Of a DNA stretch of 5,089 bases, positions 1 to 5,089 are shown in pieces (within the stretch, counting starts at the first letter, position 1; each line of letters opens with the position of its first letter). This DNA is from JBFFXF01 sp041569895 (GTDB lineage Bacteria > Planctomycetota > UBA8108 > JACQVS01). The DNA lies in NCBI GenBank assembly GCA_041569895.1, contig JBFFXF010000397.1:1-5089 (forward strand), given 5' to 3'. The notes beneath the pieces were generated by a model. That model was not told the origin of the DNA and did no database searches. It was given only the letters and a program-made list of their open reading frames with translations. A program made the position numbers and the translations under genes.

Positions 1-19
1 CGACCTCTATCCTTCTTCC

Positions 20-51
20 GTTTCCTGCCTTCCTGAGTTTCCTGCCTTCCT
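20..51. repeat. Perfect two-copy 15-bp direct repeat
   Basis: The 15-mer GTTTCCTGCCTTCCT occurs at 20-34 and again at 37-51, separated by the dinucleotide GA, so the period is 17 bp. The plus strand is almost pure pyrimidine and the minus strand almost pure purine. No convincing third copy is visible on either side, although the bases before the first copy are also pyrimidine-rich. It looks like a simple local tandem duplication in non-coding DNA; no function can be assigned. Confidence 0.85.
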
Positions 52-92
52 TATGAATCGTCTGACAGCAAGCCTCCGAAGTCCACTCTCCC

Positions 93-114
93 TGCCCGAA
101 TTGAAAACCGGGCA
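93..114. repeat. Short inverted repeat 3' of the DUF1501 gene
   Basis: TGCCCG at 93-98 is complementary to CGGGCA at 109-114, giving a 6-bp GC-rich stem with a 10-nt AT-rich loop. It lies 33 nt past the DUF1501 stop codon in the direction of transcription, where a terminator would be expected. No T-tract follows the stem on either strand, so it does not meet the usual criteria for an intrinsic terminator. It could be a 3' end structure or chance. Confidence 0.4.
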
Positions 115-146
115 CCGTTGAGCGTTGTCGACTTTCTCGTCCGAGA

Positions 147-1550
147 TCAGAATAACTCGCCGATCGGCTCTGCCTCTTCCACCAGTCGCATCATGTCCGA
201 CGGGATGCCGCGGGCGATGCGGAGCTCGCCGATGTCGAAGAGGGTGTGGAGGACGGTCGCCATCAGGTGATGCGGGGTCACCGGCTCGGTGGCCGGCTCC
301 TCGACGCGGCGGTTGGAGCGGCCGATCACCTGGCCCATGCGCAGTCCGCCGCCGGCGAAGGCGAGCGTTCCGAGACGGGCCCAGTGGTCGCGGCCGCCGC
401 GCTTGTTGATCTTCGGCGTGCGACCGAAATCGCCGGTGATGACCAGCAGGACGCGGTCGGCGAGACCGCGCGCCTCGAGGTCCTCGAGGAACGCCGAGAC
501 GGCGATGTCGACCGTCGTGCCGAGCATCTCCATGCCCTTGACGATGCCCGGATTGTTGCCGTCGGCGTGCATGTCCCAGCCGGCGCTGTGAACGGTGACG
601 AATCCGCAGCCGGCCTCGCAGAGACGCCGCGCCATCAGCATCAGCGTCCCGAGGTTCGAGGGACGGAACTTCTTGTGTCCGATGCTGATCGAGCTCGTGT
701 CGTACCGCTCGAGGATCGCCCGCGGCTCGCCGGAGAGGTCGAACGCCGCCGAGGCGCTGCCGAGGAGCAGATCGAACGCCTGGCGCCGATACCGGTCCGC
801 CGCGGCGAGCTGATCGCCCTTCTCGACCGCCCGGCGCATGCGGTCGAGCGCGGAGAGCAGTCCGCGCCGGTCGGCGAGCCGGCCGTGCTCGATCGTCAGG
901 CGCATGTCCTCGATCGCCGGTCCCGAGCCGTCGGGCCGAAACGGTCCGTGGATGGCGCCGAACGGACCGGGACGCGATCCGCGACGGACGCGCGCCTTCT
1001 CCTTGCGATACTGCCCGTCGACCTCGTCGGAATCCAGCAGCGCGTACGACGGGATTCCGGTCAGCGGGTGGTTCGCGCCGCGCAGCCGGGTCGCGAGCGA
1101 TCCGATGCTGAAGCCCTCGTTCCCGCGCCCGCGCGTGTCGGTCCCGCCGGAGAGCACGTGAAGGATCGCCGGTTCATGTGACCCGACCGGGTGCTGGAAC
1201 GAGCGCACCACCGCCATGCGGCGCGCGAGCCGCGCCAGGCGGGGAAAGGTGCCGCCGAACGACACGCCGGGGATCGGCGTCCGCACCTCGCCGGTCGTGC
1301 TGTGGTACGGCGCCGGGGCGTCCATGTTCGGGTCGAAGGTCTCGATGTGGCTGGCGCCGCCGGAGAGGAAGAGGAGCACCACGGCGCGGTCTCGCACGAA
1401 ATCGACGCCGGCCGTGGCCGCCCGGGCGCGAGCCGAGAGGAGCGACGACAGGGAGAGCCCGCCGAGACCGAGCGTGCCGGCCTCGAGGAAGTCCCGTCGC
1501 GTCACGCCAGAGCAGTCGCGACTCGCCGCGTCGGTCACCAGTCGAAGCAT
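147..1550 (-). CDS. DUF1501 family protein with Tat-like leader
   Basis: This is a complete 467-residue protein of the DUF1501 family, which is related to the sulfatase/alkaline-phosphatase fold; its biochemical role is not established. The N-terminus carries TRRDFLEAG at residues 17-25 followed by a hydrophobic glycine/leucine stretch, matching a twin-arginine (Tat) export signal. Family hallmarks follow in order: LSGGASHIETFDPN at 62-75, GWDMHAD at 324-330, GDFGRTPKIN at 373-382 and GRDHW at 386-390. The Asp and His residues in these motifs are candidate metal or active-site ligands by analogy with the superfamily. The ATG at 1550 is chosen because GAGGAGA lies 6 nt upstream and the leader then begins close to the twin arginines; an in-frame ATG at 1607 would add 19 residues and overlap the preceding gene. 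It is the last gene of a three-gene minus-strand run, 46 nt after the nucleotidyltransferase stop. DUF1501 genes are often paired with DUF1549/DUF1553 genes; none is visible here. The family call is firm and the function is unknown. Confidence 0.93.
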   Translation of the reverse strand: MLRLVTDAASRDCSGVTRRDFLEAGTLGLGGLSLSSLLSARARAATAGVDFVRDRAVVLLFLSGGASHIETFDPNMDAPAPYHSTTGEVRTPIPGVSFGGTFPRLARLARRMAVVRSFQHPVGSHEPAILHVLSGGTDTRGRGNEGFSIGSLATRLRGANHPLTGIPSYALLDSDEVDGQYRKEKARVRRGSRPGPFGAIHGPFRPDGSGPAIEDMRLTIEHGRLADRRGLLSALDRMRRAVEKGDQLAAADRYRRQAFDLLLGSASAAFDLSGEPRAILERYDTSSISIGHKKFRPSNLGTLMLMARRLCEAGCGFVTVHSAGWDMHADGNNPGIVKGMEMLGTTVDIAVSAFLEDLEARGLADRVLLVITGDFGRTPKINKRGGRDHWARLGTLAFAGGGLRMGQVIGRSNRRVEEPATEPVTPHHLMATVLHTLFDIGELRIARGIPSDMMRLVEEAEPIGELF

Positions 1551-1556
1551 GGGCCA

Positions 1557-1563
1557 TCTCCTC
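1557..1563 (-). promoter_or_regulatory. Ribosome binding site of the DUF1501 gene
   Basis: On the minus strand the sequence reads GAGGAGA, then six bases, then ATG at 1550. This strong Shine-Dalgarno match at good spacing decides the start in favour of 1550 over the in-frame ATG at 1607, and suggests the gene is translated independently of the genes before it. Confidence 0.8.
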
Positions 1564-1596
1564 GGGGCCGCGCGCCCCCGCCCCTCTTCCAGCGCG

Positions 1597-2181
1597 TCAC
1601 GTCCCACTCCCGGGCGGCTGCGCGTCCCCCGACTCCCCCCGGCGAAGACGATCGAGCGCCTCGAAGTTGAGCTCGAACGCCCGCGGGTCCTGTCGCAGGC
1701 TCTTCCGTCCCATCAGCGGGAGGATCTCCCGCATGGACGCCTCGAGGCGCTCCCACTCGATCTTTCCGGCTCGCAGCAGCGCGATCACGTCCTCGAAGTC
1801 CTGGGTCCGGCCGCGCTCGACCTTGCTCAGCGCCGTCGAGTAAGGGTCGAAGTGGAAGAGGTCGATCGAGCCGAACCGCGCGATGAACACGTGACGCGAC
1901 TCCTGACCATGCGGCAACGGGATGAAGTCGCCCGGAGACACCTCCTCCACGTTGACGGAGAGCTCGTCTCGCAGATCGCGGATCGCCGCGATCAGCGCAC
2001 CATGATCCTCCGGCGCGACTTCGATCGTCAAGTCGATGTCGATGGTGCTCTCGCGCAGTCCCTCGAAGACGGTCGTCGTGCCGCCGACGAGAAAGATCCG
2101 TGCGGCGCCGCGAAACCTCTTGCCGAGCTCCTCGAAGAAGCGCCATATCCGCTCGCGGTCAACGCTCTGTCGTGGACTCAC
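1597..2181 (-). CDS. DUF6036-like nucleotidyltransferase-fold protein
   Basis: This 194-residue protein has a minimal nucleotidyltransferase core. A helix is followed by IFLVGGTTTVFEGLRES at 29-45, with the GG signature at 33-34, and TIDIDL at 46-51 supplies the paired acidic residues D48 and D50. A likely third carboxylate is D107 in SIDLFHFDPY. The following STALSKVERGRTQDFEDV segment at 115-132 resembles the conserved tail of DUF6036/AbiEii-type proteins, and the catalytic residues look intact. Relatives include the toxins of type IV AbiE systems and MNT enzymes of HEPN-MNT pairs, but the substrate here is unknown. A GTG at 2181 is chosen because GAGGG sits 6 nt upstream and the family-like sequence begins soon after; the frame stays open to an ATG at 2280, but those extra 33 residues are low-complexity Arg/Ser-rich. 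The start overlaps the end of the upstream gene by 23 nt, implying translational coupling. Fold call fairly firm; toxin role inferred. Confidence 0.85.
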   Translation of the reverse strand: MSPRQSVDRERIWRFFEELGKRFRGAARIFLVGGTTTVFEGLRESTIDIDLTIEVAPEDHGALIAAIRDLRDELSVNVEEVSPGDFIPLPHGQESRHVFIARFGSIDLFHFDPYSTALSKVERGRTQDFEDVIALLRAGKIEWERLEASMREILPLMGRKSLRQDPRAFELNFEALDRLRRGESGDAQPPGSGT

Positions 2182-2770
2182 GCGAATCCCTCGCCGTCGA
2201 GCCGGCGCTCGCGAGCAGCAGCTCGAGGACGCCCTCGTACTCCGAAAGGTGGTCCGCTCGCGCCCCACGCGCCGCGGCATGCCACTCGGCGAGGGCGTGG
2301 AGACCCGGCTTGCCGTGTCCGTCGGACGGATCGGGGAGGCCGTACTGCTTCGAGAACAGATCCGGAAGCTCGCCGGCCTCGCCGAGGACGCGATCGAGAC
2401 GAAGCCGCCACATCCTCTGGAGATAGACAGCTGCCATGAAGTGCGCCACGAGCTCGGTCGCTGCCGACGCGTCGAGACGGGTCTTCAGCGACGCCACCGA
2501 CGGGGCGAGCTCCGGCTGGAGGAGAAAGAGCGCAATCAACGCCTGACGCAGTCGCGGGTCCGGTGAGGAGGCGAGACCCTCGATGAGCGTCGCGTCGTCG
2601 ATGGGTCCCAACGCCACCGCGTCGGTCGGCGTGAGGTACCGCACCCCGCGCTCTCGCAGCGCCGCGACGAGCGTCTCGCGGTCCGCATCGTCCGCATCGC
2701 GTCGTCCCGCGCCGGGCCGTCCGGCGACGCCGCTGTCGGCTGGCATCCCGTCGGTCTTCACGGCTATCAT
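2159..2770 (-). CDS. Unknown protein paired with the nucleotidyltransferase
   Basis: I do not recognise a named family. From the ATG at 2770 the protein has 203 residues. The first 25 or so are a disordered-looking Gly/Ala/Asp/Arg-rich segment. A likely folded core follows: ETLVAALRERGVRYLTPTDAVALG at about 32-55, a short repeat-like helical region with SSPDPRLRQALIALFLLQPELAPS at 68-91, and a helix with FMAAVYLQRMWRLRLDRVLG at 111-130. A polar segment ending in LSEYEGVLELLLAS closes the core. No signal peptide or membrane span is evident, so it is probably cytoplasmic. Its last 23 nt overlap the nucleotidyltransferase start. By position, in front of a small nucleotidyltransferase, it could be a cognate partner or antitoxin, but this is inference; no DNA-binding motif is clear. 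The start is uncertain: a GTG at 2788 gives six more residues but has AGGA directly against it, while the ATG at 2770 has AAGGG 4 nt upstream; an ATG at 2746 is also possible. Confidence 0.75.
   Translation of the reverse strand: MIAVKTDGMPADSGVAGRPGAGRRDADDADRETLVAALRERGVRYLTPTDAVALGPIDDATLIEGLASSPDPRLRQALIALFLLQPELAPSVASLKTRLDASAATELVAHFMAAVYLQRMWRLRLDRVLGEAGELPDLFSKQYGLPDPSDGHGKPGLHALAEWHAAARGARADHLSEYEGVLELLLASAGSTARDSRESTTER
2188..2192 (-). promoter_or_regulatory. Ribosome binding site of the nucleotidyltransferase gene
   Basis: On the minus strand GAGGG is followed by six bases and then GTG at 2181. It lies inside the coding sequence of the preceding gene, as expected for an overlapping, coupled pair, and supports the GTG as the start. 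Confidence 0.65.
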
Positions 2771-2846
2771 GGTACCCTTGCGACTCACTCCTGAACAGAA
2801 ACGAGCGTCGAGAGATGCGACCTGGCGTCGATCTTACCGGAAGCCG
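2771..2846. other. Divergent intergenic region
   Basis: These 76 bases separate the divergent start codons of the unknown gene (minus) and the propeller/HEAT gene (plus), so promoters for both transcripts are expected here or just inside the genes. I see no convincing -35/-10 pair, operator palindrome or hairpin. The plus-strand frame of the right-hand gene is open through the whole stretch to an ATG at 2769, so part of it could be coding if that upstream start is used. Confidence 0.5.
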
Positions 2847-5089
2847 ATGGTACCGCTGATGCCGAAGCCGCGGGTCGCCGCCAGGGTCGTCGTCGCCGTC
2901 GTTCTCGGCGCGGTCACGCTCGTCGTCTCGCCGGCCGACACGCTGCGCGCCGGGGATCCGGCCACGGGATCGATCGAGATGCCGGTGGCGCTCGATCCGG
3001 CGCTCGAGGTCACCCTCTTCGCGCGCGAGCCGCGGATCGTCACGCCGATCGCGCTCGACGTCGACGCGCGCGGACGCGTCTGGGTGATCGAGAGTCACAC
3101 GCACTTCCGCAAGCCCGAGTACGAGGGCCCGGAGTCCGACCGCGTTCTCGTCTTCTCGGACAGCGGGGGAGATGGACGCGCGGACGACCGCACGACCTTC
3201 GTGTCGGGTTTCACGCACCTCATGGGCCTGCGGGTCGAGACCGAGCGGACGGCGCTCCTCGCGTCCCGTCGCGAGATCTACCGCCTCGAGGACCATGATG
3301 GCGACCTGAGCTGCGATGACTCGCGCCTGCTCATCCGTCTCGACACGAAGGGCGACTACCCGCACAACGGGCTCTCCGGATTCGCCGCCGACGATCTCGG
3401 CTTCGTCTACTTCGGTCTCGGCGAGAACCTCGGCGTCGAGTACCGGCTCATCGGCAGCGATGGCGCGACTCTCGAGGGCGGCGGCGAGGGCGGCAGCGTC
3501 TACCGCATCCGACCCGACGGCACCGGCCTGACGCGCTGGGCGACGGGATTCTGGAACCCGTTCCACCTGGCGGTCGACGCCTTCGGCGCGCTGTTCACGG
3601 TCGACAATGATCCCGACTCGCGCCCGCCGTGCCGTCTCATCCACGTCGTGCGAGACGGGGACTACGGCTACCGGTTCTGGCTCGGTCGCACGGGCCTGCA
3701 CCCGTTCACCGCGTGGGACGGCGAGCTTCCCGGGACGCTGCCGATGGCGGCGGGCACCGGCGAGGCGCCCTCCGGGATCGTCGCGTACGAGCACGCCGCT
3801 CTCCCGGAACGATACAGGGGGGCGCTGCTCGTCACCTCGTGGGGCGACCACCGCGTGGAGATGCACCGGACGTCGGCGCACGGCTCCACGATGCGGACCG
3901 CGGTCGACACGGTGGTCCGCGGAGACGAGTCCTTCCGGCCGGTCGGCATCGCCGTGGCGCCGGACGGTTCCGTATTCTTCTCCGACTGGGTGGACAAGGA
4001 CTATCATGTGCACCGCAAGGGGCGCATCTGGAAGCTCCACGCCAGACAGCCGGCGCCGATCGACCCGCCGCCCCCGGTCGCGGGCGACGCGGCAGTGGAT
4101 GGCGATGGAGGCAGCGCGGCTCGCGCGCTGTCACACCCCGTGCGGGCGGCGCGCGAGCGCGCGGTCGATGCGCTCCTCGAGCGTCCCGACGCCGACGCCA
4201 TCGCCCGGCGACTGATGACCGCGTCGGTGAGTGAGGTGTGCCGCTACCATGCGCTCGTCGTCCTCGCCCGTCGCGGCCGTCTCGACTGGCTGGCGGTACG
4301 GTCCGTCCTCGCAAAGGAGTGCTCCCCCGACCTCGCCGCGGCGGCGGTGCGTCTCTTCGGCGCCACGCGCGAGCTGTCGTCGAGCCACCTCGCGGAGATC
4401 GCATCCGGGGCGCACCCGCGCGCCGTGCTCGAGGCCGCGCTCGCCCTGTGGAGCGTCGAGGGGCTCGAGGCGGAGCTCCTCGCGAAGACGATCGAGCGCG
4501 ACGAGGGTTTCATCCTCTCGGCCCTCTCGGGGTCGCTGGCGCGGATCGCCTCGGGGCAGACCGTCTCGGAGCTCCTCGCGGCGCCGGATCCCCGCATGCG
4601 CCTGCTCGGCGTGCTGGTCGCGAAGCGACGCGGCGACACGGAGCGGGTCCTGCCGCGGCTGCGCGACCCGGACGTCGCCGTGCGACGGGCGGCGGTGCAA
4701 TGGGCCGGGGAAGAGCGGCTCGAGACCTGCCGCGAGGCGATCGAGGCGACGCTCGCGATGCGCGACGTGACGCGCGATCTGCTCGACGCGTCGCTCGCCG
4801 CGCTCGAGCTGATCGACGGCGGCAACCCGGTCGAACGCGACCGCCGCAGCCGCGACGAGCGCCTGCTCTCGGTCTGCACGGACCGCGAGCGGCCGCTGGC
4901 GCTGCGCCGCCTCGCACTGCGCTCGATCTCGCCCGGGTTCGATCAGTTGACCACGGAGCTGCTCGAGCAGTTCCTCGCGGAGAGCGATCACCTGCTCCGG
5001 CTGGAGGCGCTGCGCACGCTTCGACTGCGAGACGGCGCCGCGGTCGCGTCCACGCTGCGGGCGCTCGCGCGGGACCGCGCCGAGATCGC
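2847..5089 (+). CDS. PVC-type dehydrogenase-like propeller/HEAT protein, 3' truncated
   Basis: The frame is open from 2847 to the window edge, giving 747 complete codons and no stop. The N-terminus has basic residues (KPRVAAR), the hydrophobic run VVVAVVLGAVTLVV and a small-residue region near residue 36, which fits a Sec signal peptide. Residues about 45-398 form a sorbosone-dehydrogenase-like beta-propeller typical of the 'putative membrane-bound dehydrogenase' family of Planctomycetes and Verrucomicrobia: ALDVDARGRVWVIE at 69-82, DHDGDLSCDD at 149-158, and WNPFHLAVDAFGALFTVDND at 236-255. A Pro-rich linker near 401-411 leads to alpha-helical HEAT-like repeats from about 425 to the edge, for example DPRMRLLGVLVAKRRGD and DPDVAVRRAAVQWAG. 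Full-length relatives usually end in a c-type cytochrome domain; no CxxCH occurs in the visible part, so that domain would lie beyond 5089. The substrate is unknown. The start is weakly supported by CGGAAG just upstream; ATG 2859 is equally plausible and ATG 2769 would add 26 residues. Confidence 0.9.
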   Translation, partial: MVPLMPKPRVAARVVVAVVLGAVTLVVSPADTLRAGDPATGSIEMPVALDPALEVTLFAREPRIVTPIALDVDARGRVWVIESHTHFRKPEYEGPESDRVLVFSDSGGDGRADDRTTFVSGFTHLMGLRVETERTALLASRREIYRLEDHDGDLSCDDSRLLIRLDTKGDYPHNGLSGFAADDLGFVYFGLGENLGVEYRLIGSDGATLEGGGEGGSVYRIRPDGTGLTRWATGFWNPFHLAVDAFGALFTVDNDPDSRPPCRLIHVVRDGDYGYRFWLGRTGLHPFTAWDGELPGTLPMAAGTGEAPSGIVAYEHAALPERYRGALLVTSWGDHRVEMHRTSAHGSTMRTAVDTVVRGDESFRPVGIAVAPDGSVFFSDWVDKDYHVHRKGRIWKLHARQPAPIDPPPPVAGDAAVDGDGGSAARALSHPVRAARERAVDALLERPDADAIARRLMTASVSEVCRYHALVVLARRGRLDWLAVRSVLAKECSPDLAAAAVRLFGATRELSSSHLAEIASGAHPRAVLEAALALWSVEGLEAELLAKTIERDEGFILSALSGSLARIASGQTVSELLAAPDPRMRLLGVLVAKRRGDTERVLPRLRDPDVAVRRAAVQWAGEERLETCREAIEATLAMRDVTRDLLDASLAALELIDGGNPVERDRRSRDERLLSVCTDRERPLALRRLALRSISPGFDQLTTELLEQFLAESDHLLRLEALRTLRLRDGAAVASTLRALARDRAEI

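Larger units (their letters stand above)
1..146. other. Non-coding stretch downstream of the DUF1501 gene
   Basis: No credible coding region is seen here. The stretch is pyrimidine-rich on the plus strand near its left end and has more A and T than the genes to the right. It contains a two-copy 15-bp tandem repeat and a short inverted repeat, both listed separately. Because the window begins here, the end of a further gene to the left cannot be excluded. Confidence 0.6.

Noticed and set aside
93..114. The inverted repeat as an intrinsic terminator for the minus-strand genes
   Set aside because: The stem is only 6 bp with a 10-nt loop and no T-run follows on the minus strand. It is kept only as an inverted repeat.
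246..1181. A 311-codon plus-strand open frame opposite DUF1501
   Set aside because: The minus-strand DUF1501 frame contains every family hallmark; the plus frame is its shadow, rich in Arg, Glu and Ala with no recognisable domain.
1216..2439. A 407-codon plus-strand open frame opposite the nucleotidyltransferase and its neighbours
   Set aside because: It is antisense to three minus-strand genes whose overlap and ribosome binding sites make sense. The translated product is Arg-rich and shows no motif.
2159..2770. The unknown gene as a HEPN partner of the nucleotidyltransferase
   Set aside because: HEPN proteins usually carry an RxxxxH motif; none is visible in the translated sequence, so the HEPN-MNT label is not supported.
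2771..2846. A bidirectional promoter or operator with identifiable boxes
   Set aside because: The location is right, but no convincing -35/-10 hexamers or operator palindromes could be read; only the GGTACC six-mers stand out, and these also occur inside coding sequence (2635-2640).
2178..4040. A 620-codon minus-strand open frame spanning the unknown gene, the intergenic region and the first half of the propeller gene
   Set aside because: Its product is Arg/Ala/Glu/Val-rich low-complexity sequence without domain logic, and it is antisense to a well-recognised propeller protein. It is a typical antisense shadow frame of high-GC DNA.
4131..4991. A 286-codon minus-strand open frame opposite the HEAT-repeat region
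   Set aside because: It is Arg/Glu/Ala-rich with no motif and lies opposite a continuous frame showing helical repeats, so it is antisense shadow.

Overview
The window is high-GC bacterial DNA with four genes: three head-to-tail genes on the minus strand and one divergent gene on the plus strand that runs off the right edge. The DUF1501 protein and the PVC-type 'membrane-bound dehydrogenase' beta-propeller are expanded families of Planctomycetes and Verrucomicrobia, and also occur in some Acidobacteria and other high-GC environmental lineages. The source is therefore most likely one of these, perhaps a metagenome-assembled genome. The phylum cannot be fixed from this window. There are no rRNA, tRNA, CRISPR or insertion-sequence features.

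Layout. 1-146: non-coding, noticeably less GC-rich than the rest, with a perfect two-copy 15-bp tandem repeat and a small inverted repeat. 147-1550 (minus): a complete DUF1501 protein with a Tat-like leader. 1597-2181 (minus): a small nucleotidyltransferase-fold protein resembling DUF6036/AbiEii-type enzymes, starting at a GTG with a good ribosome binding site. 2159-2770 (minus): a mostly helical protein of unknown function whose 3' end overlaps the nucleotidyltransferase start by 23 nt. 2771-2846: a short divergent intergenic region. 2847-5089 (plus): a secreted beta-propeller/HEAT-repeat protein of the PVC dehydrogenase type, 747 residues visible and no stop reached; its expected C-terminal cytochrome part would lie beyond the window.

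How they may work together. The unknown gene and the nucleotidyltransferase overlap and are probably translationally coupled. Their arrangement recalls toxin-antitoxin-like nucleotidyltransferase modules, but no function is proven. The DUF1501 gene follows 46 nt later on the same strand with its own strong ribosome binding site, so it may share their transcript. DUF1501 and the propeller protein are both predicted to be exported and belong to families that often occur near each other in planctomycete-type genomes, where they are suspected to act in extracytoplasmic breakdown of complex substrates. The least described element is the overlapping gene pair; the remainder is ordinary for such genomes.
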